DNA of 25,312 nt, taken from positions 1 through 25,312 of IMG/VR virus record IMGVR_UViG_3300050821_002018, one strand, 5' to 3'. A model generated the notes under the pieces. That model did not search any database. It saw only the letters and a list, made by a program, of their open reading frames with translations, and was not told the origin of the DNA. This DNA is from a virus. Both the position numbers and the translations under genes were made by a program. Shown piece by piece: positions 14,678 to 22,405 of this stretch; positions within the stretch are counted from its first letter, which is position 1, and each line of letters opens with the position of its first letter.

Positions 14678-16663
14678 CTAGAAGTGGACTGAGCCGCGAA
14701 GTATGATGTCGAAGTTTGAGGAAAGCGTGAAGCCGTGAAGCATGGTAAACACGCTAGAGGGCCACGGATTCGCTCCGCTTGCAGATAAGCCAAACCTGAA
14801 GGCTGGCACTGAACCAGTGTCTGTTACATAAGCTCCATACTGTTGAAGTTGAACGCAGACGGCTATCGCCTGAGCAGACGGCTCGGTGGCACAATTAATT
14901 GAGCCGGGTCCGACTGATCTCAACCGAAGCAAGTCGCCCATCATCAAGCACGAACCAGATGATGTTCCACAGGTCCCTGCGCCATTTCCAATGCCCGGCG
15001 AGATATTTACACCGCCGCTACCGTTAAGGAGCGCTGCAGTGGGAATGATCACGCTGATCGGGTGGTTGATTGATGGCAGGGCGGCGTCTTCTCCGAGGTC
15101 AGCAAATCCCAACATTGGGATTCCTCCAACCTGGACATTGTCACCCTTGTTGGCCGACTGAGAGTCGTAGGAGTAGGCCAGACAGTCAACTAATCCGTTG
15201 TAGGCATCGAGTGGCCCACTGGGAGAGGTCCAATTCCATGCGCCTCCTTCGATCACGCATCCCGTATCGGTGTTGACTGTTACGACATGACAATCGCCAG
15301 AGCAACCAGAAAGAACGGTGCCCTCCATGTGGAAGACTCCATTGACCCAAGGAGCACTATAGCCAGTGCCTCCCCCGTGCGGTCCAACCGATATGGGAGG
15401 ACTGTGCCCAGACGGGCAATTAGTTGGCGGAGAGTACACGGCTCCGTTGGCGCAGTGAACCAGGAATGTTCCCGTTGCATTAGTCGCGATATTGGTTATC
15501 AGCAGGTCTGCATCATTTCCGGTCGGGAAGGTGATGAGGTGACTGACATTACCAATAATCGTAGAGCTATTCGGGTCAACCGACATCCCAGAAATTACGG
15601 CATTAACAATCGGGTCCGGTGCAGCAGAGGCTCCACTGTATACCTGAATGTTATCCCAGCAGTAGGCGCCAGCGGGACAGGCTCCCGGCGTAGCCGTTGG
15701 GCTTGGCGTTGGCGTTGGCGTGGGAGTTGGCGTGGGAGTTGGCGTCGGTGTAGGCGTAGGAGTCGGAGTAGGTGTGGGCGTCGGGCTCGGAGTAGGAGAA
15801 GGGGTGGGGGTGGCCGACGAAGCCGGTGCGAACAAATCCAGAACGGTATCCTGATGGGCAAAGCTATTGGGGGCCGTCATTGTCATGCTTGCGGAGTACG
15901 AAGCAAAAGAACTGAGATTTGTGTCGCTATAAAGATTGGTCGTAAACGTAGCAGAGCTAGCGCCCAAAACAAGAGTCGTAGGAGACACCGAGCTAACGGT
16001 CTGCCCTCCGGTACCCGTCATCAATAAGGCAACCGGAAGGTCACCAAGATCGGTTGGAATCAGGGACGACGTAGAGAATGGGCCGGACCCAGAAATAGAT
16101 GTCTTAGCGAATTGATGCTGGTCAAACGGTGAGGTTTGATTAACCTGCGTTACGTCTATTGTGAACGCGAGACACTGTCCGTTGGCCACGGAGTCGGCAT
16201 AGGTCCAGCTTGTTCCATCCGAACCGGTGGAATACTTCCAATACTCTGCGTACGGGAAGTTGGTGCTGGTCGAAGAGTCTTCAGTCGCGAACCCTGCCGG
16301 TGCCGTGAAGGCTCCGGTGCTATTAGAAATCAGATAGATGACGATGGCATCGCCAGCCGCAGGCTGTGATGCGAGAGCGGCGGTAGTGTTCGACGTTGAG
16401 CACGACCCAGAGGCGTTGGTCGGCGTTTGAGCCATTGTCGGCAGCGGAGCCGGAGTTGGAGTTGCCGTAGGCGTCGGGGTTGGTGAAGGCGTCGGGGTTG
16501 GGCTAGGCGTTGCCGTGGGTGAAGAGGTTGGGGCCGGGGTGTGGCAGTTGTTGCCACGGCGGCAACAGCAATGTTTCTGCGCCACTTGGGCGTGACTTAG
16601 CTGGGTCCCAATTCCAATACAAAGAGCAAGGAAAAAGAGCGCTGAGACAATTGCCTTCTTCAT
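14678..16663 (-). CDS. Secreted multidomain protein with Pro-Thr linkers
   Basis: This 661-aa protein has a Sec signal peptide (MKKAIVSALFFLALCIGIG, likely cut after SHA at residue 25). Next come a Cys cluster (HCCCRRGNNC, 31-40), a Pro-Thr linker (about 42-76), and a beta domain at about 85-280 with GDAIVIYLISNSTGAFTAPA, like the N-terminal domain of the 727-aa protein. A second, near-perfect Thr-Pro linker (about 284-326) leads to a C-terminal domain (330-661) with many Cys and the segments SINHPISVIIPTAALL, GDLLRLRS and QLQQYGAYVTDTGS, which recall a secreted bacterial domain of unknown role. It is coupled to the upstream gene by TAATG. Function unknown; polysaccharide binding or cleavage is a guess. 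Confidence 0.75.
   Translation of the reverse strand: MKKAIVSALFFLALCIGIGTQLSHAQVAQKHCCCRRGNNCHTPAPTSSPTATPSPTPTPSPTPTPTATPTPAPLPTMAQTPTNASGSCSTSNTTAALASQPAAGDAIVIYLISNSTGAFTAPAGFATEDSSTSTNFPYAEYWKYSTGSDGTSWTYADSVANGQCLAFTIDVTQVNQTSPFDQHQFAKTSISGSGPFSTSSLIPTDLGDLPVALLMTGTGGQTVSSVSPTTLVLGASSATFTTNLYSDTNLSSFASYSASMTMTAPNSFAHQDTVLDLFAPASSATPTPSPTPSPTPTPTPTPTPTPTPTPTPTPTPTPTPSPTATPGACPAGAYCWDNIQVYSGASAAPDPIVNAVISGMSVDPNSSTIIGNVSHLITFPTGNDADLLITNIATNATGTFLVHCANGAVYSPPTNCPSGHSPPISVGPHGGGTGYSAPWVNGVFHMEGTVLSGCSGDCHVVTVNTDTGCVIEGGAWNWTSPSGPLDAYNGLVDCLAYSYDSQSANKGDNVQVGGIPMLGFADLGEDAALPSINHPISVIIPTAALLNGSGGVNISPGIGNGAGTCGTSSGSCLMMGDLLRLRSVGPGSINCATEPSAQAIAVCVQLQQYGAYVTDTGSVPAFRFGLSASGANPWPSSVFTMLHGFTLSSNFDIILRGSVHF
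15686..15814 (-). repeat. Thr-Pro linker repeat (second tract)
   Basis: About 43 residues of nearly pure Thr-Pro pairs (with a few Ser-Pro) are encoded here. The 6-nt unit varies at third positions, so it is maintained as protein and is not a recent slippage product. It separates the two large domains of the 661-aa protein. Confidence 0.85.
16436..16540 (-). repeat. Pro-Thr linker repeat (first tract)
   Basis: About 35 residues of Pro/Thr/Ser/Ala repeats follow the signal peptide and Cys cluster of the 661-aa protein. Such linkers are common between modules of secreted bacterial enzymes and adhesins. Confidence 0.8.
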
Positions 16664-17544
16664 TAGTACGCTTCAGCCTTTACACTACAGTTACCATAAA
16701 GGGTGTCGTTAACAGTGGTTGAACCTTCGGCGTAACACGCCATCGTAAAGGTTGCTCCATTGGCCACCAACAGGTGAGCCTGAGCGTGCTGACTTAATCC
16801 AGGAGCGGCAACTGCGTTGTCTCCCCAGCCTGGGCCACCCATGAATGTATTTGTGAGAGGAGAGGTGGCGGTTTGACACTGACTTGCCGCATCAGTGGTA
16901 GAGTCCTCAAGGTTATACGTCGAAGACGAGGTGGCGCACATATAGTCAATTTGGGCTGAGTTGGTAGCCTTACTAAGGTCCATGTTAACCGTGAGGAGCC
17001 ACTCGTTGTTGGCTCCATTAGAGGTTGATGGGACAGTTATGGAGACATTTGAGCCAAGCTGAACATAAACCGTTGCGGTCGTTCCAGTTTGAACATTATG
17101 CTGGCCGGTCGAAGCGAAAATTGTTCCGCCACAAACCGGCACATTGGTTACAACGCTTGGGAATGACCCCGTATCCGAAACCGCGGCACCGCAGGCCGTA
17201 GCCGTAGCTGCGGGAGAAGGAGCAGCCGTACCGGTGCCGCCATTTGCAACTGAAATCGGTAGCGGAGGTGGAGTATTGGAAACAAAGCAATTGTAATTAG
17301 AAACCACTCCGTCGCCGCTAGAACCAACGGTATACCCATAAAAAGCACACGCAGTTGGGGCCGGTGTGGGGGAGCCGCAAGCAAAGGTCGTAGAGGATTG
17401 GGCCCCGCCATTGGTGACCGTATAGGACACCTTTTCGCATCCAGACTGCTGAGCTTGAGCGGCCTTGAAATGCAACCCGTGCGTTCCGGCGAGACCGCCT
17501 AAGATGGCGACGAACAGGGCTAAAGATACTAAAATCTTCTTCAT
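16663..17544 (-). CDS. Secreted protein with tail-fibre GGTG motif
   Basis: This 293-aa protein combines an export signal with a tail-fibre hallmark. The signal peptide is MKKILVSLALFVAILGG, cut probably after AQA (residues 29-31). Residues 36-95 hold two short Cys-containing repeats (SYTVTNGGAQSSTTFACGSP and YGYTVGSSGDGVVSNYNCF), which look like one ancestral unit duplicated. PISVANGGTGTAAPS (96-110) is the motif seen before the distal domain of many phage fibres. The C-terminal 170 residues form a beta domain (EWLLTVNMDLSKATNSAQI, then NGATFTMACYAEGS) with several Cys. AAGGA precedes the ATG. It could be a surface-displayed receptor mimic or fibre; the signal peptide argues against simple virion assembly. 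Confidence 0.75.
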   Translation of the reverse strand: MKKILVSLALFVAILGGLAGTHGLHFKAAQAQQSGCEKVSYTVTNGGAQSSTTFACGSPTPAPTACAFYGYTVGSSGDGVVSNYNCFVSNTPPPLPISVANGGTGTAAPSPAATATACGAAVSDTGSFPSVVTNVPVCGGTIFASTGQHNVQTGTTATVYVQLGSNVSITVPSTSNGANNEWLLTVNMDLSKATNSAQIDYMCATSSSTYNLEDSTTDAASQCQTATSPLTNTFMGGPGWGDNAVAAPGLSQHAQAHLLVANGATFTMACYAEGSTTVNDTLYGNCSVKAEAY

Positions 17545-17552
17545 GGTATTCC

Positions 17553-17984
17553 TTACAGGGCGGCCCCAGGAGCAGCATTACAATGGACGTTGCCGGTGAT
17601 CACCGGGGAGGTTGCCCCGCTAAGGACGAGAGCTAGAACCGATTCTCCACTCACAGGAACTGTGATGTGTTTTCCAGCGGCCGTAATGGTTTGCGTAACC
17701 GTGCCCGGTACGCCCATGTCGGCGGCTCCACTAACGGCGTAATATGTCGTAGTGGCATCTGCGTTAACTTCCAGCGTAATGGTGCCGGAGCCCATCGTTG
17801 AGCCGGAGTTTACGGTGACCACACAGTAGCTCATGCCGTCAATGTTGTTAATCGTAACCGTGCCATTAGCTGCGAAAGAAAACGGTTGCGTGGGAAAAGA
17901 CGTATAGGGGACTTGTGCCGAAGCGCCCAGCGGGAGCAGGGTCAGGGCAAATCCCAATAGAATAGCCTTAGCCAGATTTAACAC
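17553..17984 (-). CDS. Secreted stand-alone copy of the glycosidase N-terminal domain
   Basis: This 143-aa protein is a signal peptide plus a single domain. The GTG at 17984 is chosen as start: GGAG lies 8 nt upstream and the product then begins with a clean signal peptide (MLNLAKAILLGFALTLLPLG, cut after ASA at 23). Longer frames upstream run deep into the glycosidase gene. The domain matches residues 29-137 of the upstream glycosidase at 79 of 109 positions (72% identity by hand alignment, no gaps). Two Cys are shared (MSYCVVTV and TGNVHCN). The gene overlaps the glycosidase stop by 17 nt. It is a tandem partial duplication; the domain's ligand is unknown, with binding to glycan or the cell surface inferred. 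Confidence 0.8.
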   Translation of the reverse strand: MLNLAKAILLGFALTLLPLGASAQVPYTSFPTQPFSFAANGTVTINNIDGMSYCVVTVNSGSTMGSGTITLEVNADATTTYYAVSGAADMGVPGTVTQTITAAGKHITVPVSGESVLALVLSGATSPVITGNVHCNAAPGAAL

Positions 17985-19809
17985 TAGTAACGCTCCAGGG
18001 CGGAATCGAGATTGTAAAATTAGTCGTCCAGGCAGGCAGGGTTGATGCCTGAGGGCCATCCCAGGTCGGCGTGGCACTATTCGTTAGGTCGAACAATGTC
18101 TTATAATACTGCGTGATTGTTCCACCAGCACCGGTTGTGTGGCTGTCTATTGACACAGTGACAATGTGAGCCTGTGTCTGTGATCGGTTAACGATCATCA
18201 GAGAAACGCCAGAGCTTTCAGAGCAGGAGTACTCTGCCAGGTCTCCGGTGGCATCCGTGAGGGTGCTCTTGATAATGTTTATGCAGCCCTGCATGAAGCT
18301 TCCGGCGACCTCGAGTCCTGCGCCAGGAGCTAATACCGTTCCAGCCGCAGGCTGCCCAGAAACACCGTTGCACGTTCCCGTGAGCGACGCGTTAGAAAGC
18401 GATTGAGAGCCGGTAAAGGTCAGCCATGCTCCGTATAGACCTGAGCGAGCGTTAATCGCCTGGCAATTCGCCGTTCCTGCGTGAAACTCTAAGACAGAAA
18501 CCCCATCCTGGGCCGCCTCTCCAACCATCTCTGCGTTGAAGAGAGCCTGGACAATGCTCTGAGTCTGGTAGGAGTAGCTGGAGGGGATGGTACTGTATTC
18601 GCCGACAATCATCTTGGCCGATGGGCTCCCGCTCGCCGCTATGTCAGCCTTAAGCTGAGTCATAAAATTAGCGGTGAAGTCACCTGCCGGAGCCGCCAGG
18701 GCGCCAGCGTCTGTTTCGTTGCCAGGAGTCGTCCAATAGTAGTGGGCGTCTGCACAGTCAAACGTCTGCGCCATGACCACGCCATCCCAGGCTGCGCCTT
18801 GAGGGCCAGACTGTTGGGGGTCGGCATCTAAGCAGACAGAAATCCCGGAGTCTTGAGCCAGCATAGCCGTGCGGAAGGTCGAGAACTGAGCCTTATAGCA
18901 ACTATCGTTTGTATTCGGAGTACAAGATAAGGTCAGGGCACCGGAGTTGTATTGCTCATTGTCTACGGTCCAGTAATGGCATTGGGTATCTGGACACCCA
19001 TTCGTTACGACAATGTCGTTGATCATGCCCTGAACATCGGCGGTCGTATTCCCGCCGGTGCAAGCGGCATTGGTGGCCTCATTGACGATGACATGGCCAA
19101 GCCTTGTGCCCAAAAGGGCAACAAAGGCGGCGTCAGTATTGACCGGGGTTTGGCTAATGAGGCAAGACCCTGAGCCGCAGGTATTCGTTGACCAGTGCAG
19201 GCAATTGCCAACCGTGCCCTGCGGATACCGCATAGAGGTGAGGCCGATTGTTGAAGCCGCCGTCGCCACTGATGCCCCAGTAAATGGGCCAGAGCCAGAC
19301 AAGAGGTTCCCGCCAATTAGATCAGGGGAAGCCGGGCCGTAGGTTTGAGTGGGATGAACGACCAGCGTCGAAAGAGAAGCGCTCCCCATGAGGGAGAATC
19401 CCGGAGCCGAGTTACAATGAACGTTCCCGGTGATAGAGGGCGATGTGGCTCCGCTAAGAGTCAAAGCTAATGTAGCCTCACCAGAAACCGGGATGGTCGC
19501 ACGAGCCCCGGCAACCGATATAGACTGAGAAACTGAACTAGGGGCCCCCATGTCTGGGGTTCCGCTAACCGGGAAGTAAGTTGTAGAGGCATCTGAGTTT
19601 ACGCCAAAGGTAATTGACCCAGAACCCATTGTTGAACTGGAATTCACCGTCACCACGCAGTAACTCATTCCGTCAATATTGTTGACCCGATAGGTTCCAT
19701 TGGCGGAAAAAGAAAATGGCTGGGTGGGGAGGTGTTGCCCCTGAGCAGAGGTGATTATCGGAGAAACCAGCAGGACCAAACCAAACAGGAGTGTCCAGAA
19801 TCTAACCAT
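17968..19809 (-). CDS. Secreted clan GH-A-type glycoside hydrolase with N-terminal beta domain
   Basis: This 613-aa protein has a signal peptide (MVRFWTLLFGLVLLVSPIIT, cut near SA at 22), a beta domain at about 29-137, a TIM-barrel-like catalytic region at about 155-500 and a C-terminal beta-sandwich (about 515-610). Barrel landmarks are MRYPQGTVGNCLHW (193-206), acid/base Glu E285 in YWTVDNEQYN, the ADAHYYW strand (354-359), and likely nucleophile E404 in KMIVGEYST. The 119-residue spacing between the two Glu and the 'R-Y-P-x-G' strand fit retaining enzymes of the GH39/GH51/GH79 sort. The exact family and substrate are unknown. Expected action is on plant, soil or bacterial polysaccharide outside the cell (inference). 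Confidence 0.8.
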   Translation of the reverse strand: MVRFWTLLFGLVLLVSPIITSAQGQHLPTQPFSFSANGTYRVNNIDGMSYCVVTVNSSSTMGSGSITFGVNSDASTTYFPVSGTPDMGAPSSVSQSISVAGARATIPVSGEATLALTLSGATSPSITGNVHCNSAPGFSLMGSASLSTLVVHPTQTYGPASPDLIGGNLLSGSGPFTGASVATAASTIGLTSMRYPQGTVGNCLHWSTNTCGSGSCLISQTPVNTDAAFVALLGTRLGHVIVNEATNAACTGGNTTADVQGMINDIVVTNGCPDTQCHYWTVDNEQYNSGALTLSCTPNTNDSCYKAQFSTFRTAMLAQDSGISVCLDADPQQSGPQGAAWDGVVMAQTFDCADAHYYWTTPGNETDAGALAAPAGDFTANFMTQLKADIAASGSPSAKMIVGEYSTIPSSYSYQTQSIVQALFNAEMVGEAAQDGVSVLEFHAGTANCQAINARSGLYGAWLTFTGSQSLSNASLTGTCNGVSGQPAAGTVLAPGAGLEVAGSFMQGCINIIKSTLTDATGDLAEYSCSESSGVSLMIVNRSQTQAHIVTVSIDSHTTGAGGTITQYYKTLFDLTNSATPTWDGPQASTLPAWTTNFTISIPPWSVTSVKSG

Positions 19810-19818
19810 GACTCCCCT

Positions 19819-20166
19819 TTAGGTTGGGCTTTGAGTGCCTTGAACGAATAGACCCTTGCGATAGTCAAATGAAAAGGTTTCAAATCCCGTATTGGTGATC
19901 TTAACCTGAACGTCATACCAGCCGGGCCCAGAGGCCGCAAACTCTCCGCCAACCCGTACGTAGCTAGCAATGGAGCCACCAGTATTTGGGCTCAGTGAAA
20001 GCTCTATTGGGGTTGTATTGCCGGGAGGATTGAGCGTCAACCAGAGCGTAGCTACATCGCCAGCGTTGAATACATACGGAGCGACGTTGACGCTTATTGG
20101 GACCCCAACGCCGTTGATCGGTATAACGCCAGGGGCTTGATACTGAAAGGGTGGAAGACCCGCCAT
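19819..20166 (-). CDS. Small beta-rich protein, unknown, possibly fibre-associated
   Basis: This 115-aa protein lies between the long repeat protein and the glycosidase. It has no signal peptide or membrane span. It reads as a single beta-sandwich: VPISVNVAPYVFNAGDVATL, WLTLNPPGNTTPIELSLSPN, then SYVRVGGEFAASGPGWYDVQ and VKITNTGFETFSFDYRKGLF. The pattern resembles small Ig-like or carbohydrate-binding-like modules that decorate phage fibres, though no family motif is decisive. It starts with ATG just after the 727-aa protein stop, preceded by GGGGG, and stops 9 nt before the glycosidase start. Its role may be tied to the fibre-like protein upstream. Confidence 0.65.
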   Translation of the reverse strand: MAGLPPFQYQAPGVIPINGVGVPISVNVAPYVFNAGDVATLWLTLNPPGNTTPIELSLSPNTGGSIASYVRVGGEFAASGPGWYDVQVKITNTGFETFSFDYRKGLFVQGTQSPT

Positions 20167-20169
20167 TCT

Positions 20170-22353
20170 TTAGCCCCCAATGGTGATAGTAACGGAGGTG
20201 ACGGCTGGAAGCGTAAGCTCCGTGCTATTTAGGATTTGAGTGTTTAGGGTGACCTGTGAGTAAACCGGAAGGTTCAGGGTTATGCCCATGTGGGCTTCCC
20301 CGCCAGTAAACAGACTCGAGATCGCCGTGATAACGGCGCTCCATGCCCGGGAGATCATTCTGTTGATCGTTCCGGCAGGGGTGATCGAGTCTAACAGGGC
20401 CTTGAAGATCGGGACAATGGTCTGCAGGGCGCCGGTCTGAGTAATCGAACCGGTGAACCTGCGGGCTATCGCGGAGGCAAGCGTACCCGCCCCCGCAACC
20501 GCCCCAACCAGGGCGATGGCCGTCTGCTTGGTGAGGAAGCCTACGGCCGTCATCGAGCCCGAGAGGAAGGCGACGACGCTCCTGGAAGTCTGTCCTAGGG
20601 CCGTGATCGAACCAGACAAAGCCGCCCCAATAGAGCGGCCCATAGAACCGGATTGATCTACCGACCCAGACACAGGCATCTCTGCCTGCTTGGAAATATC
20701 ACTCTGAGGAAAGATGTGCTCGGTCAAGAGGGTGATCACGAACAACTGACCGCTCTCAACTAGCGTTCCTGTGGCCGTTATGGCCCCTGAGAGCCCGGCA
20801 AATATGGCCCGCCCCATAGAGCCCGCAAGGGTCACGGAGCCCGCCAGAGCCTTAAAGAAGCCCCTAGAAATGGCACCGGTCGGGGTGACCGAGCCGGTCA
20901 ACAGGGATTCGATAGACCTGCTGAGAGAGCTTAGCCCAGTGATCGAGCCATTTAGTAGGGCGACCACTTGTTTTGATAGGGCCGAGTTTGGGGCTATCGA
21001 GCCAGCCAATCCGACAAAATACCCGGCAGCGGTGGTGAGGCCGCTCGCCGCTGTGATCGCACCGGTGAGGATGACGGTCAGGACGGAATTGGTCGTCATG
21101 GAGCTTGCCGAGGTTATGGAACCTTCAATAGCTCGAGCCGTTATTGTAGCTTGTGAGCTAACCTGCACTATGGTTCCGGCCAGATTGGCAAAGACTGTCT
21201 TTAAAATAGAGCTTGTGGCGGTGACCGAACCGCTCAAGACGGCAGACGGGTTTCGGATTACCGAATGCTGGTTGGGCTTAACCTGGCCAGACAGGGCCCT
21301 AGCCGTGGACCGCAAAATCGAACTGGCGCCGGTAATTGACCCGGTTAAAAGCGAGACAATATTCTTCGAGAGCGCCCCGCCAGCGGACGTTATGCTCCCG
21401 GTGAAGCTAATAAAGAGCCCGGCAACAGAGGAGAGGGCGCTGGCCGGAGTTATTGAGCCAGACTGAAGGGCGGTGATTACTCGTCTATTCGCCGAACTAA
21501 CTGCAGCGATTGAGCCTGACAGCGCTCTCTGAGCTTGCTTTGCTAATGTCCCGACCGGAGTTAAGTTACCGGACAGAATCGCCGAAAGAAAGTAAAGGAG
21601 CGTGCCAACCGCAGTTATAGAACCAGTGAGAGAATGAACTATGGCCGCCTGAATTGCCGAGCCAGCCGAGGTGACTGACCCAGAAATGGCGCTTCCAACA
21701 GACTTGACAATCGAACTAGCTGGAGTAACGCTACCGGAAACATTCGAGCCAACGATCTCGTACAGGGCTATGATCGCTGCGCCAGAAACGGCGGTGGTAG
21801 AACCTGTCCAGGTACACGTTCTCGTGAGCGAAGAGGTGCCAGCCGTAATTTGCGTGAAGCACGCGCCGGTTCCCGTGGTTCCCCCACTCAGTGCGAGTTG
21901 ATGGACCATGCCGGTGATCAGGGTTGGCGCAGTATCTGCTGCACTGGCTGCATAGCAAGTCAAGAAGAGCGCATTAACTGCCTGCGTCGGCGTGATTGCC
22001 GTCGTGGTGATTACCGGAGGAGAGGCGGTGGCTTGCTGCTTAGTGCTAAAAGTAAACGTTTGAATGGGCGCAAATGAACCCAAGTCTGAATGATACTGAA
22101 CGACCGAGGTATTTCCACTGGTTGTAAACGGTGTTACCGTCGTAGTTGAGCCAGCCGGTACAATCTGATAGGCCAACTGCAGCGACCAAGTAGAGGCGTT
22201 GAGATTGCCGATGGCCGTCCAGCCAGCAGTAACTCCTGAAACCGTAGACTGATTCCAATTGGCAGCGATCAGAATGTCGCCTTGCGTCGGCGCCGTTCCT
22301 AGAACGGCAGAGGTTCCAGAACCCTGAGCAGACTGAACGACCGTTATAGCCAT
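20170..22353 (-). CDS. Large repeat protein, putative tail fibre or adhesin
   Basis: This 727-aa protein has three parts. Residues 1-200 form a beta domain (GDILIAANWNQSTVSGVTAG, then ALFLTCYAASAAD) of the jelly-roll kind also found in the 661-aa protein. Residues about 205-680 hold about 25 tandem copies of an 18-residue unit with consensus [ST]G[SA][IV]T, a small residue cluster, then a short helix-like half ending in hydrophobic-Leu (for example TGSITGASSILRSTARAL). The last 40 residues are beta-rich (TLNLPVYSQVTLNTQILNS, later ELTLPAVTSVTITIGG). The unit suggests a solenoid or fibrous stalk. AGGAG precedes the ATG. No signal peptide. It is likely a virion-attached fibre, but this is inferred. 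Confidence 0.8.
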   Translation of the reverse strand: MAITVVQSAQGSGTSAVLGTAPTQGDILIAANWNQSTVSGVTAGWTAIGNLNASTWSLQLAYQIVPAGSTTTVTPFTTSGNTSVVQYHSDLGSFAPIQTFTFSTKQQATASPPVITTTAITPTQAVNALFLTCYAASAADTAPTLITGMVHQLALSGGTTGTGACFTQITAGTSSLTRTCTWTGSTTAVSGAAIIALYEIVGSNVSGSVTPASSIVKSVGSAISGSVTSAGSAIQAAIVHSLTGSITAVGTLLYFLSAILSGNLTPVGTLAKQAQRALSGSIAAVSSANRRVITALQSGSITPASALSSVAGLFISFTGSITSAGGALSKNIVSLLTGSITGASSILRSTARALSGQVKPNQHSVIRNPSAVLSGSVTATSSILKTVFANLAGTIVQVSSQATITARAIEGSITSASSMTTNSVLTVILTGAITAASGLTTAAGYFVGLAGSIAPNSALSKQVVALLNGSITGLSSLSRSIESLLTGSVTPTGAISRGFFKALAGSVTLAGSMGRAIFAGLSGAITATGTLVESGQLFVITLLTEHIFPQSDISKQAEMPVSGSVDQSGSMGRSIGAALSGSITALGQTSRSVVAFLSGSMTAVGFLTKQTAIALVGAVAGAGTLASAIARRFTGSITQTGALQTIVPIFKALLDSITPAGTINRMISRAWSAVITAISSLFTGGEAHMGITLNLPVYSQVTLNTQILNSTELTLPAVTSVTITIGG
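20310..21740 (-). repeat. About 25 tandem 18-codon repeats
   Basis: Units of about 54 nt encode the GSIT-type repeat of the 727-aa protein. The protein pattern is kept across all copies, but the DNA has diverged, so the array is old. A few units are longer (19-22 residues) and one or two are degenerate (for example one starting TEHIFPQSDIS). Limits are approximate. Confidence 0.8.
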
Positions 22354-22377
22354 ATCTGCTCCTGGTGTCTAAAATGA

Positions 22378-22405
22378 AAGAGCCTCCCGGTTAAGAGAGG
22401 CTCTT
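22378..22405 (-). terminator. Hairpin between the accessory block and the fibre block
   Basis: A perfect 9-bp stem (AAGAGCCTC / GAGGCTCTT) with a 10-nt loop is followed on the transcript by TCATTTT. It sits in an 83-nt gap between the 109-aa gene and the 727-aa gene. It has the form of a modest intrinsic terminator; partial read-through is likely, since no promoter was seen after it. Confidence 0.65.

Noticed and set aside
15686-15814. Possible CRISPR-like or phase-variable tract at the Thr-Pro repeats
   Set aside because: The 6-nt units are coding, vary at third positions and have no spacers, so this is a protein linker.
15287-16027. 246-codon plus-strand frame with Arg/Ser/Gly repeats
   Set aside because: Antisense of the Thr-Pro linker and flanking domain; composition is explained by that.
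17985-18077. Longer N terminus (31 extra residues) for the single-domain secreted protein
   Set aside because: It is Arg/Pro-rich, lies wholly inside the glycosidase gene, and would bury the signal peptide; the GTG at 17984 has a proper ribosome site.
20771-21466. 231-codon plus-strand frame with a repetitive product
   Set aside because: It is the antisense reading of the 18-codon repeats; its own repetition follows from that.
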